This document shows positions 12,001 to 24,928 of a stretch of 64,000 bases of DNA, piece after piece (the stretch's first letter is position 1; every line of letters begins with the position of its first letter). The translations under genes were made by a program, and so were the position numbers. Below the pieces are notes generated by a model. The model worked only from the letters and a program-made list of their open reading frames with translations. It searched no databases and was not told where the DNA came from. Location of the stretch: the NCBI GenBank assembly GCA_027924585.1, contig BSBM01000372.1, forward strand, positions 35,301,001-35,365,000. Reading direction: 5' to 3'. Origin of the DNA: Larix kaempferi. Its lineage: Eukaryota; Streptophyta; Pinopsida; Pinales; Pinaceae.

Positions 12001-13435
12001 GTTACAATATTTCAACACTTCATTCATAGCATCCAGTCATTCCTTCTTCTTTACTGCATCTTCAAAACATCTCGGTTCCTCTTCAACAAGGTTACACATC
12101 AAGGCTACATAGCTAGAGTATGGCCTTGGTCTCTTGCTCTCTCCATTGGTTCCTTCTGGGGCACCATACCTTCCTGCATCTTGAATTAATTATCGTGCCC
12201 AAGCTAGTTTTCTCTCCCATGAAATCTCCTCATGAGGTGTCTCCTCAGGTCTGTGAGGTTCTGCCATGTCATGATCCTCTGGAATAGGTTCTTCTTCAAC
12301 ATTTATTTCTGGTTCTCTGTTTGTTTTTGTAACTCTAGGAGCTTCATGCTCCTCTTCATCCTCATGAGTCTTCTTGGATTTGTTGAAGGTTGTGTCTTCA
12401 TCAAAAGTAACATCCCGGCTGAGTTCAATCTAGCGGAATCCTAGAATGTAGATATGGTAAGCCTTTGATTGCTCACTATAGCCCACAAATATTCCCTTCT
12501 TTCCTGAAGGTTCCAACTTCGATCTCTTTTCTTTTGGAATGTGAATGAATACAGGACATCCAAATATCTTTAGATGGTTAACTTCAGGCTTCATACCAGT
12601 AAACATCTCTTTTGGGGTCTTGTTGCAAAGAGCACTGTGAGAGATTTTGTTATGGACATATACTGCAGTTCTAGCTGCTTTTGCCCATAGATGCATGAGT
12701 AAGTCTTGATCATGGATAATGGCCTTCACTGCTTCCATGATAGTTATGTTCTTCCTTTAAGCTACACCATTATGTTGTGGATTATAGGGAATAGTAAGCT
12801 CCCTCTTAATCCCTGCTTGTTTATAGAAATCTTTGAAATCGCCTGAAGTATATTCCCCTCCATTTTCTGATCTTGTCTTTATCTTCTTTTCATAGAGGTT
12901 TTCTACAAGATCCTTGAACTCCTTGAATTTTTCAAAAACTTCATTCTTATTCTTTAGAAAATAAATCCATGTTTTGCGAGAGTAATCATCAATAAAAGAA
13001 GCATAGTAAACATACCAACTTAGTGAAGTGGTGGACATAGGTCCACAAATATCTAAGTGAATAATATCCAGAATACCTTTCGCTTTGTTGTCGTTGCTTG
13101 GAAATGGATTCTTCGTATTCTTCCCTTGAGCTCATCCTTTGCATACTCCTTCATGATCAACCTAGATTTCTGGTAGTCTAGTCACCACCTTACTTACTAT
13201 TGGTAAGGCTTTGTAGTGTACAGGAGCTAGTCTTCTATGCCATAGCTCACAAGGGCTCATGGTCCTGGTCATCAATGTTGTATCTGCATGACCTTTCAGT
13301 TTGTAAAGTCCTCCTTCTACTCCAATGACTACTGCATCATTGATAGTCTTCCCCTTTGGCCACATAAGAACTTCACCATCTATAAATGCAATTCGAAAAC
13401 CTTTCTTATCTAATGCTGAAATAGATAGAAGGTTC
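12001..13435 (-). pseudogene. copia integrase and start of reverse transcriptase
   Basis: Read on the minus strand, this piece holds the GAG pre-integrase segment (about 13400-13162, with CELWHRRLAPVHYKAL), the integrase core (LDICGP near 13060, FIDDYSRKTW near 12985, RSENGGEYTS near 12865, then the KNITIMEA/LLMHLWAKA part) and the first part of the RVT_2 reverse transcriptase (a P..F..A...KEWLDAM stretch at about 12050), where B1 interrupts it. The family is Ty1/copia. Catalytic residues are lost: the second acidic residue, normally Asp in RSDNGGE, is Glu at 12865-12867, and the catalytic Glu codon is TAA at 12757-12759. Further frame breaks occur near 13160 and 12430. It joins the protease piece at the C1 insertion. 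Confidence 0.9.
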
Positions 13436-16400
13436 TGTTATCACACAAACTCTAGCTGCTAGTGGAAGGTGTCCCAACAGGGATGGTAGAGGGGGTGAAG
13501 CTAGGAAGGTGTAACCAGCAATGGCCAAGTCCTCTGCTCAAGGAACGGAAGTCACACCAGACAAGGCTATTGTCACTTCAGACGAGGCACGTAGCCAAGT
13601 CAGGGGGGAGACCCCGCTCAACCGGTGATGGTTGAGAGACAAAAATACACCCAAATCCCAAACAAGATAAAGAGATAAAACAAGACATTGAGTGTATATG
13701 AACTCCTAAGTCTAGTTTCAGCCAACCAGTGGACACAAATGGTAGAATGAGAGTGATGCAAAAGGGTGACCGGCAATCAAACTTAATTAGATAACAAGAT
13801 TAGATTAGTGATTATATGGCTAAAAATAGTCTAAGGACATACAGTAAATTGGAAGTGAAATGATGAAGTAAATTGCCCAAGGAATGGGGTTAAGCAGTGG
13901 ATTAATGGACCTTGGGCAGCGTAAAATTAACGTTTGTAATCACTTCCAGCAAACAATAACTTGATTTCTTGTGATAAAATGACAATTTAAGTCCAAATCA
14001 AGAGAACACACAACCCCAAAATGACCCAGCTAGAGAGAAAGAGAAAAACACCCTAAGGGGCTTTTTTACCAAGTGGACCAGTGTTGGATCTATGGGAAAA
14101 TGGAGTCGGAATTAACTAAAATTTTAGATGTAGAGGTTTAAGAACATTTCAAAAGCGGGTTTACAATAAAAATAAGGTTTTAACAATGGAGTTTTAAGAT
14201 TTTAATTTTTGGGGTTTTAATGGAAATTTCACTCTTCAACCATTTAGAAATTGAAATACAAGAGAAGGAAATGAAACACCTACTTGGAACCAGTTGATAT
14301 CTTCGATTTGATGAGGTTATACGTCCTGAAGTTCAAATCAAAGCGATTGTAGAAGTCCCCAAGTGAATTCGATTTGCTCAATCCCACCAACTCGCCCTCC
14401 TTGCCTGCCAAAACACATGGACATAAGTCAAATACGCATAGCAAGTAAATGAAAGCTACAGCAATAAAAATGTAAATGAAAACAAGAAGAAAATGCTTGG
14501 CGTGAAGGCAAAAACACTTCCCTTTGATGACCGATCCCGAAGAGTGGAGCAACAGTGGCAGCCAAATGGTGCGCCCTTCTCCAAGAATTCGTGTTTGCTG
14601 TAAACAATGGTGAGAAATAATGTGCTGAAGACAGTCACAATCTATTCTAGTGCATCAAGATAGCATGGCAATCAACAATCTCAAAGAACATCACACAAGA
14701 ACCAAGCAAAGAGCTCCAAGTCGTTTTCTCTTCTATTCCAAGTCCAAAAATGCCAAGAGAGACTGATACAATGGGTGAGTGTCTTCTCTTATAGAGAAAG
14801 ACCACTCTCAAAACCCTATTCCCTCCAAAATGGAAGGTTGGGATTGACTCTCTCCAAACCCAAACGAATGGTGGAGATGAGCTCATGAGGGGGTGCGAAT
14901 TGCCCTCTCTAGCACACATGTGGAGTGAGGGTCCCCTTGTGGGGTCCATACAACAAATAAAACAAATGTTAGGGGGTGTCTATATGATGTTTTATCCCCC
15001 TAACTAAAACATCAAGGTCCCACATACCATAAAACATCAAAATCGAATTTGCTAGGTGGAGAAAAATGCCCCCATGGGCAAGTTCGACCTCACATGGTGA
15101 GCTGGTCCAATGGAGGGCCCCACCTCACAAATATAATGTCCAAACATCATGAAATTACCTTAGAAGTCACCCTTATATTAGCCAACCTTTGATTTTTGCC
15201 ATTTGCCATAGTTGCCTTTACAATATTTTGATTTTCCATTTAATTAACTGCTGGTTTTTATTGTTGAAGGTGTAAATTGGGATTTTGACCCACTTATAGG
15301 GCCCGGATTATCGAACCGTCTGTTGCAATGCGATCGTGGACCCCAAAAATAGTAGACATGGTCACTTGAACGACCACGATCCATCACTTAGGCACTGTTT
15401 GCCCAAAATCCATGATTTTTAATTAAAACAGGTCAATAATGACCCATAATAATTAAAAATCTCATCGTTGCCTCAACTTTTTCAATTCTGATGCTTGGAG
15501 GCTCATATGGGACCCCAAGAGATAACAAATGACCAAAATCGAAATCTTGATCACAATATTTTTTCAGGCCCATTTTTGGCCTAGTCAACCTGGTTTAACC
15601 AAGTCAAATTTGGTCAAAATGGTGTTGGCTGAATACCTGTATGCAATATGAAGCAATAGGCTTCCTTATACATGTTAGTACATTACTAAACAGTATGATG
15701 CCAATATGGTGATCAAAAATATATAATATCTCAAAAATACGAGGCCCCTGGTGAGGTGGGCCCACCACATCCAAAAGACTCAAACCGCTATGCACAACCT
15801 ATAGACTTGACCACCTAGCTGACTTTGGGTGATGTGGAAAACAAGGTGAAGAGTAAGGGAAGACAAGGACCAAGATAGTGCGACCTTTTGGATGAATCGA
15901 GAAAGCAGGACCCACTAAGATAAGCATACCATGATAATACACAGGGAAGGGCGGTGCCTCACAAATGGGTATAGTGCAAGGAAACCACCACTGGTCATCT
16001 AACAAATACCTCACAACTCACATCCGTGCCTTAAGAAGACTCCGTGAGGATCTTTTCTAGAGTCGCCAAACTGGGTGTCCGACAAACCGTAACTTGAGAC
16101 TCTAGGGGACCATCTTGAGCTTGTCCCTTGCTCCCTCTCAACTCCTTGCCCCACGGGACTAGGTGAGGAAATAACCACTACAGTGCTGACATGTACGGCT
16201 GACCTGTGTCCATGTGTGTTCAAAAACACATTGCATGAACCTTTACAATGACTTTCACTTAGCCTTTTTGGCTTGATTTTACATTTACAATAGCCTTTTT
16301 GGCTTGCTTTACATTTCTTCATTTCTTTTTACATCAAGGCCCTTTTGGGCTACATACATATCTCAATAGATATAATCAAGGTGCTCATAATGCAAAGTAA

Positions 16401-17273
16401 TAGGGGTGAGTGTACATGCTTCGATGACCAATGGGGAACACCCGATGGGGCTACACAATCCTATACTGCATTGCAACATCAGGGGCAACCGACAGGAGCA
16501 AATCCCAGGTTTGAGAGTGCATCTCATACACTAAAGAGCCGAGCACAAAAGACAGGGAATCATGGCATACTCAGAGGTCCGTGGGGAAGGGGATCCTCAA
16601 GGTCACAAACCAAAGTCCAAGTCGAGAAAGACCAACATGGATGAGTCAGATGGGCGAAGAAAGTGAAGGTGGATCCAAAGTCAGCTGCCAAGGGGGACTA
16701 AATGACCAAGTCTATACCAATAATGGGGATATGATCCAGTGTGCATAGACAGGAGCCTACTGGAAGGGGTGGACTGACATCACCAAGGACCAAACACATC
16801 ATAATGACAACAAGATCACCACATCAACATCATATGTAAAGTCAATGTACTATCATGTATAAACAAGTCTAATCAACGACATGAGCAATAGAACATCAAA
16901 TGATATACCTGCCACACCATATACCTACTGCTGAAGCTGACTCTGAAACTGGATCTCTACCGAATCCAGCAATAAGTGGCAAACCAACAATACTCTATCG
17001 TACTCTCAATCAAAATAAGGCTAGGCAACCATCTCAATGGGCTTATGCAAAGCCTGGCAGAGAAGGGTGCCCCTGCAGGCAATGATGTATACATGTCTGG
17101 ACCAATACCAAAATCATCTGTCCCCACTGATATCTCTGCTCGGGGCAATTTGAACAAAAATGTATGCCCCCTTTGAAGGCATCTGATCTCTGATCTGGAA
17201 AAAAAAGTGCAGTATGGTCCCTGACCACACAATCTGCAGCATGGTAGCTCCAGCTAACATGGATGTGATAACA
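13436..17273 (-). mobile_element. solo LTR, family C (C1), 3838 bp
   Basis: It is bounded by TGTTATCACA (13436) and TGTGATAACA (to 17273) and by a perfect GGTTC duplication (13431-13435 and 17274-17278). Orientation is minus: a TATA-like CTCTATAAGAG lies near 14783-14800 on that strand, 2.47 kb from the 17273 end, and the sequence order (CTCACAAATGGG, TGTGTT..AACACA, TCTCCCCC) parallels A and B but is strongly diverged. No gag or pol sequence lies inside. Its removal restores the copia reading frame at a conserved motif between protease and the pre-integrase domain. Confidence 0.88.
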
Positions 17274-17708
17274 GGTTCTTCTTCAAACCCAGTACATAAA
17301 GTACACCATTCATGTTCATGGACTTTCCAGAGTCCAATTTGTAAGTGGCTTCTCCCATTCCTTTGATGGGATATTGATAGTCATCTCCAAGCTTTACCTT
17401 GTGTGGATATTCCTTCTGTATGAGATGTGAGAGGGATTCTTTGTATCTCGTCATATGTTTTAAAGCTCCACTATCTACTAGCCAAGTATCACTTCCATGA
17501 GATACTAAACTAGTGAGGGCTGATATTAGAACATATTCTTCATTGGAGTCTTCATCTTCTCTATTTTTTACTTCTTCATCATATCTTCTCGCTGCATGAG
17601 CATGAAATCTCCTTCTTCTGCTTCTTATGATGTCCAAATTTGAGTGGACAAAATCTTCCAATGTGTCCTTCCTTGTGACAAGAGTAACATTCAACTGAAG
17701 ATAGGTCT
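17274..17708 (-). pseudogene. copia gag zinc knuckle and protease
   Basis: On the minus strand, immediately right of the A2 insertion, the sequence encodes a CX2CX4HX4C zinc knuckle (CYSCHKEGHIGRFC, about 17695-17650). After a one-base frame change comes the aspartic protease signature DTWLVDSGA (near 17480) with the usual VLYVxGLKKNLLS ending at the C1 boundary. Zinc knuckles bind the element's RNA, and the protease would process the Gag-Pol polyprotein. The piece continues gag (22203-22908) on one side and integrase (12001-13435) on the other once A2 and C1 are removed. It cannot be functional because it is split and frameshifted. Confidence 0.9.
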
Positions 17709-20700
17709 TGTTATCACATATATAGTAGCCGGGCTACCATACATTATTTTTCTCATTCCAGTACACTATTCAGCCAGTTCCTTTGCATTTGAGATGCTGA
17801 GATGAGCATCTATATTGGATCACTATCAGATTGTGGACAGCGGTTATACTCCCCATGCCATGACTGAGTTTCAGGACACTCAGAGAGATGCCTGATATAG
17901 CCATTATACCATTGGTACAGAGCAGTCAGTAGTGCCCAGAGTTACAGCAGCAGTTCCAGAGGACAGATGATGGTACAGATTGATGTGCATTCAGGTATAT
18001 GACTCAGCAGGTATATTATTGTGTTATGGTTAGATTGCTTTTATATTTATTCTTATAGCATGTCTTAGCACTTAGTGTCATGATCTGGCGATCATATAGA
18101 TACATGGACCTGGTTGACCTATTATTTATATTATATTGTCCCTACTCAGACTTAGAAGTTCACTATTCATACTCATTGGTACATACCCTCCTTAGGGAGA
18201 ATAGAGGTGATCATTACACCATACTCTGGCTTGCTAGTGTTGGCTCCATCATTTCATTGTCTTCATCCATCCGTGGCCTACCTTTTAGATTATTACCCTG
18301 ATTTGCTACTTGACTAGTGACATGGAGGACCTTTCCCCACTGTAGCCTCTGTATTGGATGAGCCTCCCTGTTTATTGTGTCTCGGCTCTGAGTTGGTGAC
18401 AAAACTTACCTATGGTGAGTTGGAGTTCCTTGAGAATTCCCCCTAGTCACTAAAGTTGTGTTGGCTAAACCTGAAACTTTTAGTGCTGCCATCAATACAA
18501 AATCTGGAAAAATGAAATGCTATATCTTGTATGTGAAAGAAATGCCAATTGAAAATGGCCATGAAAAATAAAATGTTATATCTTTTGGAAAAATAAATAC
18601 CTAGGTAAACAAGTTGTCCATGACACACCTAGAAGTGCTCAGGTAAACAAGTGCCTTAAAAACACACCTGCAGCAGAAAGCCTAAAAATAAATGTAAATC
18701 TATGCAATGTGTTTGTAAACACACATAGATCAAGGCTATGGAAACCTCAGGCCCAAAAAGCAATGGAACTTAAATGTTATATCTAAACAATTGTTGGCCT
18801 TGTTTGTATTATGGATTGTGCGCATCTGTGAAGGTGAATAAACCCTCTTTAAACAACTCATCCATTTGTGAGACACCGCCATTCCCTGTGTTATTGCTCA
18901 TTCAGTATATACTATGGTGTGTATTCCCTTTCCCTTGCCAAAGTGTCACAAAGTCAAGTCAGTCAAGTCATCCCTTAGCCTAGCCATTTATTTCAGCCTT
19001 CACCCTTCACTAGCAAATTGATCACAACTATGAAGTGAGTATGGTCCTGAAAGTCTAGTCTGAGTAATAATAATAACTAACGACACTATATATTTGGATT
19101 TAGATCGCCAGTCATGATTACTCTGTGTTATAGTAGCTATTTGAATAAATTGTAAAGCATGTATTAACCTTGACACCTTGCAGCAGCTATGGATGATAGT
19201 CTGAGTTGTATTTGGTCTTGGTTAGACCTAGTTTGACCATGGAGGACCATGGGACATGAGATGTTGGACCTTATGATGATATGGATAGATGATATATGGT
19301 CTATGTACACATACAGGATGATTCTATGCAGCAGCTACAGGGTTATGATGATGATTCTTGGGATACAGCAGTGTTTGGTCATTTACAGATCATTATTATT
19401 GGCCTTGTTCCGGTACATTGGATATTTATTTTGATCATGCAGAGATTCATATGGTGTATGAGTACACATCTTGGATGGATTTGGACCTTCTGAGTCCAAT
19501 GGGACAGTTTGTTTTCAGTTCCGGGCACTTACAGTGATGATTTAGCCTCAGTGGGCTGTCCTAGTGCAGTTTTGGTCTGTTGGAGGCCCTGTCGGAGCAG
19601 AGATGAGTTTTATCCGGTTGACCTAGGGCGCTGATGATGGAGGGGGTGGTCCAGCCACTTGTTTTTACCATATTACCCCCCTCCCGGACACATTGGTGCC
19701 CTCACCTTGACAGCGCCATCACTCCAGGAGGCTGTTTGGGCAGTTTCACGCTTCCCGAGGCATTTCAGGATTGGTAGAAATGGCTATTGAGGAAATCGAT
19801 TTGGGCTACTGAGGCAAAGTTATGGCATGGGATGATCAGTGATGATAGATCGAGACCTTCCACACCTCCTCCTGCAGTTTCAGCTTCATCGGGGCCCGCA
19901 TCCATCACTTATGGCACTTTCTGTGGATTTTTGAGGTCTTTTGAGGACCACGACTTCACCTTGGAGGCACGATTTGGTATATTCATGATTATTTATTGGT
20001 TATTGTGCCATGGGGATTGACCAAGGAGGGATAAAATTACCCCTTGGACCCACCATGAGCCTCTTATGGTATTTTGTCATCACGATTTGGTGGGATTCCC
20101 CTCTCCTAGGGCGACTTTGTCCACTTATGTTATATTTTATGTGTGATCCATGTATTATATTGTTGAGCTCATCTCAACCATTGATTAGACATTTGTATCT
20201 TTTAATCTTAGCCACTCATTCAAAAAGTGGTTAGGGTTTTGGTGCCTCTCCTTCCTATTTAAAGGAGAGAGCTTCTCATTGTAAAGGGACTTTTGGCTCT
20301 GGATTATTGGAATAGAAAATTATTATTGCATCTATCTCCAATGTTGTGGTGAATGTTTTTGGTGTTCGTTCGTTGGTTCTTCCTTTGCACTGAGTTATTG
20401 GAGATCTTGTTTGCCATATCTTTTGTACCACGATTTTGCATCTACAGGTGGAGGCCGATTTGCTTGGAGGAGGAGGTATTGGTAGGGGAAGACTCTCCCT
20501 ACTTCTTCTTTGGAGCTCTTCGTTGGTAACAGGGAGTATTACTGTCCCAGGACCTTCTATTTCATGTTACTATTTGCATATCTCTTGTATTTCTTCCATA
20601 CTTGATCTTACTGATTGAATTTTATTCCTTGGTTTGACAGGTAGAGGAAGGCGCACTTGTGGACTTGGGCATCAAATTGGCAAGCAAATCAACAATCTCT

Positions 20701-22202
20701 CATTTGATCTCTGCGGGAATCTTCCTCAACATCAAGGCATCTCATCCACATCATTCAGGTATGATCTCAAGGTAAGTTCTATCTCCATGATCTATCCAAT
20801 TGTCAAAAACACTTAAAACCCTAATTAATTAAAACCCCAATTTTGCATTTTCTTAGATCTACTGAGATCTAGTGGGTTGTTGGGCATGATATTGAAAACC
20901 CACCTCTATAGCATCCACGGCATCCCGGATCTATAGTTTGGTGAGGATTGGCTTCCGTTTGACCCCTCTCCCAAGCCAACTTAGCTTCTCCCAAGGAAGG
21001 CGCACTTCACCATTTGAGCAAGTTTACCTAGATCTAGACCATGGGTGTTTGAGATTCCACTTGATTTGACATCTACACATCAAATAACATACACCCAGGT
21101 TGTCCCTTTCTTGAAATTCACCTTGTGGGCCCCATTCCACATTTTAAGGGATTTAATCCCCATTTTGGACCACTTGGAACACTAAAACTCAGATCTACAA
21201 AGATCTAACCGGTGGATTGCCACGAAATTATAGATCCACACTCCTACTTGACTGATCTACCCGGATCTAAAGTTTGGATGCCATCCGACATGATTTGACC
21301 CACCTAAACCCAAATTGAAGCCTCCTTAGGTAAAGTCGCACCACCTTGGAGAAGTGAGTTCACTCACTTCGAGGAACTGGGTACTTGAGATTCTTGCAGA
21401 TCCGGAACCAGAATAATTCAAAACCTAGGTCTAGACTGTCACTTTGTCAAATTTTGCCTTGGGGACTGCATTCCTTGTTTTAAGGGATTGTGGTCCACTT
21501 GGGTCAAACCTAGATCTAGACACATTTAACCATCAAGACCTATATTGCCCACTTATCTCATGTTGTAGGAGTCCTAAACCATAAGTCAACCCCACTTTGA
21601 CTCCATTTCCCAATTCCCAAGGCACTGGTTTATCTCCAAGACAACCCAACTCTCCTAGATTGTTGGATTGACTTGTGGTTTGACTTTTGCATGGTGAACT
21701 ATACCCTTAAAGCTATCATGAATCATGGTCAAGCTTGTCTTATGTACTAGTTAGCCCCAATACATCCCTCAAAACTATCCTGCATTGGACACAGTTCCCG
21801 AGGCAGTGGATCTTTTGACATTGACCTAGTACACTCATCCTAGATCCCACTTCAAACATTATAAGTCACTCTCACATCAACTATGAACCAAAGCTACATC
21901 TATTGAACTCCTTGCTTGGCTTGTGACTTCATCCTTAGGTCTAGGATAAACCATACACCTAACTTCACTTAGAAATACCCTGATTTGGTGTCTTGGTTTT
22001 GATCTCTCCTATCGGGAGTTGATCGGGTCTCCCCCTTTGTTGTCTGGGCTAGATAACATAAAGCGAAGGTTGCCTCGACTGGCGTGACAACCATACATTT
22101 TGGAGGTCGAGGTGATCGTGGTTGCACCTTTGAGTTGCCCTTCCCTATTGCTATCCATGACTGGATCCATCCATAGGGGTAACTACATCTTAGGTGATAA
22201 CA
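17709..22202 (+). mobile_element. solo LTR, family A (A2), 4494 bp
   Basis: It starts TGTTATCACATA and ends TTAGGTGATAACA, with a perfect GGTCT duplication (17704-17708 and 22203-22207). U3 matches A1, A4 and A5. A TATA-like CTATTTAAAGG lies near 20256. Between about 20320 and 20800 (R-U5) it is unlike A1, while its 3' end matches A4, so it is a mosaic. It contains no coding capacity. It is inserted in the gag/zinc-knuckle border of the copia element. Confidence 0.92.
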
Positions 22203-22908
22203 GGTCTCTCTTGAATTTTTTTTTCTTCTAAAGTCTTCTTGGAGAGTCCTCACGGGAACATACATTGTTCTTCCTTTTCCTTCCACCTTTGGCATGAGTT
22301 GCCAATGCTTGATCTTCATTGTCGTTTAGTTTCTCCTCTCTTACTGTTATTCTTTCTTCCTCTTGCACACACTCTTCGCATAGCTGTCTGAATTGGATCA
22401 ACTTCTTTCTAGCACAAATACCACGAACAAATGGTTCTCAATCTCTAGGGAGACCATTCAAAGTGGTCATCACGACTTCAGCATCCTCTACCATGTCTCC
22501 AATAGCTTCTAGTTGTTCTTTTATCTGGGACACTCTAGAGAAGTATGAGTGCATGGACTCATACTTCAAGATCTTCACTCCCTTGACCTGATTTCTCAAG
22601 GTCATCTTCCTATTAATGTTCTTCCCTTCAAATAGGTTGGTCAGTGCATCGAACATCTCTTTTGGGGTCTTCTTGGAAGACACTTGGGGGATCAAGTGAT
22701 CTTTGATAGAGTCAGCTATGATCCTCTTTGCATTGACCATATTCTTCTTATGCCTTGCTTTGGCTTCATCTCCCTCTGGTTCTGTAAGTCATTCCTTTAT
22801 AAAGTCTTCTAGGTCATGTTCTTCAAGGATGAGCATGACTCTATACTTCCATGCCCTGAAGTTCTCAGCTCCCTCAAGCTTCTCATCAAGCTTGGTATTG
22901 CTTGTCAT
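22203..22908 (-). pseudogene. copia gag (UBN2-type) remnant
   Basis: The probable start ATG is at 22906-22908 on the minus strand. The predicted protein runs through a WKYRVMLILEEHDL stretch and the UBN2-type gag core (LTNLFEGKNINRKMTLRNQV, then SQIKEQLEAIGD, about 22700-22470) and a basic/acidic tail to the A2 insertion. Gag would form the particle that packages element RNA. In-frame stops at 22789-22791 and 22438-22440, plus the A2 insertion before the zinc knuckle, kill it. The primer-binding site lies about 430 bp upstream, a normal leader length. Confidence 0.88.
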
Positions 22909-23339
22909 CTTGATATAATGAGTACTTCAAATGGAAATAGGATAGATTTGAGACTTACCAGAAAATCTATCCTTCTAAAAACTCCTTCTACCTTGACCTA
23001 GGGTTTGTTAGAGAAACCCTAATTTTCTAACTTCGAGATTTTGGAAAACTGAATGGATGAGCAAATTCACCTCCTTAAGGCGAGTTGAGCAAAGTACTCA
23101 TTTTCCCAATTCTATGATCAGATGATCCAAAAACTCGATGCCCTAGTTCTCTCGGGCTGTAGTGGGGAACCCAAAAATGAAAATTCTCATAATTGAAATC
23201 TGCTTTGATATAAAGATGCACCCTAGTGAGGCGAGTTAGATGCACACTCTTTTTCAACTGATCTGTGGAGGGAGATCCCAGAACAAGAAGCCCTAGTTTC
23301 TGCAGTTATGGAGGCTACACAATGTTTTCTTTCAAGCCT

Positions 23340-23351
23340 GCTCTGATACCA
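23340..23351 (-). other. copia primer-binding site (initiator tRNA-Met)
   Basis: The minus strand reads TGGTATCAGAGC directly after the LTR terminus CTAACA. This 12-mer is the standard site complementary to the 3' end of initiator tRNA-Met in plant copia elements. It fixes the LTR end at 23352 and the element's orientation. Confidence 0.95.
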
Positions 23352-23871
23352 TGTTAGTTTTTACTTGTTTAGCATATAACATTAAACAATCTATCACTGA
23401 AATAAATACAAGCACGGCAAAAACACAATGAACACAATATTTCTCTCAAGGAAGCCACAAGGGAGAAAACCCCGACAAAATATTCCTCAATATAGAATTC
23501 ACAAAGTACAAAGATAAACCCCAAGACAAAATCAGCTTCTCCTCCACTTGTGCGAACTTCTCTCTCTCTCCTATGCGAACTTGCATGAGTGAGATGAGTG
23601 AATACAAATGAGAGACTCATCCTCTATTTATATTCTTCCGTTGGGGTGACTTTTCCCCAACTGGGCCGACTTCTCCTAACTGACTGGGACGACCTCTCAA
23701 ATACATAATATAATAATCTTTTTGGGGTTCTTCTAGGCTGACACAAGACCTAAGGTTTAGATTGACTCTTTCAATGACTCTTACATTATTAATTACATCA
23801 ATGACATCTCTCGAAGGAGGAATACAATAATACAATAGACAAGTGCACATAGAATATCTTCCGCAGTTACA
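23352..23871 (-). mobile_element. copia 5' LTR (minus strand)
   Basis: The LTR 3' end (CTAACA on the minus strand) is fixed at 23352 by the adjoining primer-binding site. The other end is less certain. TGTAACTGCGG, read on the minus strand from 23871, is a reasonable TG start and gives a length of about 520 bp. A longer LTR reaching 23992 (start TGTTGCC) cannot be excluded, but that stretch looks like an E-family end instead. A related fragment lies at 1979-2219. The matching 3' LTR was not found. Confidence 0.75.
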
Positions 23872-23879
23872 TTTCTTTA

Positions 23880-23992
23880 ACAGAGTGACAGTATCTCGAC
23901 TCTTTGCTTGCCCCCAAGGACACACCCAATGGCTTGAAGATTTCTGCCACACTAACTCCCTCTTTCCCCGAGGTGCGTATCCGGTGGCAACA
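23880..23992 (+). mobile_element. E-family LTR 3' end fragment
   Basis: The segment follows the last 110 bp of the E1 LTR: GTGACAG, then CTTGCCCCCAAGG, CACACC, GGCTTGAAGA, TTTCTGC, CCCC..AGGTG, ending GGTGGCAACA at 23992. It abuts the copia LTR. No primer-binding site follows, so it is a truncated 3' end. Confidence 0.6.
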
Positions 23993-24343
23993 GGACCCAT
24001 GGTGGTTTTATGAAGTTCTTGTAGCTTGGGATCTTGAAGAAAGAGGAACAAAAGCTGGCATTAGTTTATTGATTTAATTATTATTATTTTATAAATTTAT
24101 CCTTATGTATTTATTTTCACTAACTATTATATCTAATATGGGGCATTACAGCTTCTCTCTCAATTCACTTATCATAAAAGACCACCCTGCCATTCTGCCA
24201 AGTCCTCTTAAGTTTGGTGGGGAAAGACTTTGAGAAAGGTACATGGTGAACAAGACAGGGAATAAAATATAAAATAAAAAACACAACATAGGGCCAAGCA
24301 TTGATGATGTAGGTCACAACGGAGCTTCATAGTGTCAACTCCC

Positions 24344-24484
24344 TAATCAAAATCTCATATAACTTGGTAACTGACAATGTTCCTGAAATTGCACTTAAGC
24401 TTTGAAAATGGCTAAAGAATGAAGAACATGATCCCCGTGGTCAACAAAGAGAGCATATTTTGGAATCCATGGTCCATAGTTTGC
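24344..24484 (+). repeat. 141-bp exon-like segment, copy 1
   Basis: Nearly identical to 24929-25069 (a few single-base differences, for example ACTGAC/ACTGCC and GGCTAAAG/GGCTAGAG). It holds an open stretch EEHDPRGQQREHILESMVHS preceded by a TGA that both copies share. I do not recognise the protein. Confidence 0.85.
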
Positions 24485-24928
24485 GCTGCTTAAATTCAGT
24501 AGAAACACATCAAGTAACCCAACAAATTAGAAGAACAAGATCAGCCGAATGCAAGGGGCTCCCCGCAAGAGAATGGAATAATTCACGAAAAAACTCCGCT
24601 TTTCCAGAATTGAGGGCCTTAAGGAAGCACTCGCTTACTGATCTGATAAAGGAGAAACAATCCCATTTATCATCAGTTGTCTCCCAACTTGCTCTATTAA
24701 CTTATGATATAAATCGTATCCATCCATTAACTAGCAAATTGTACGGCATCAGCAGCTGGCCTTAGTGGATATTCACCAGCATACATCAACTAGCCCAAAC
24801 TCATATGCCTTCTGGGCAAGTTCAACCGACGTCTCTATGCGTTGGCAAACTGAGGCTACTAGCTAGCATGGCAAAAAGTAAAGATATGCGTTTTGGCACC
24901 TGTGGAGCGGGGGTCGTCACAGAATGGA

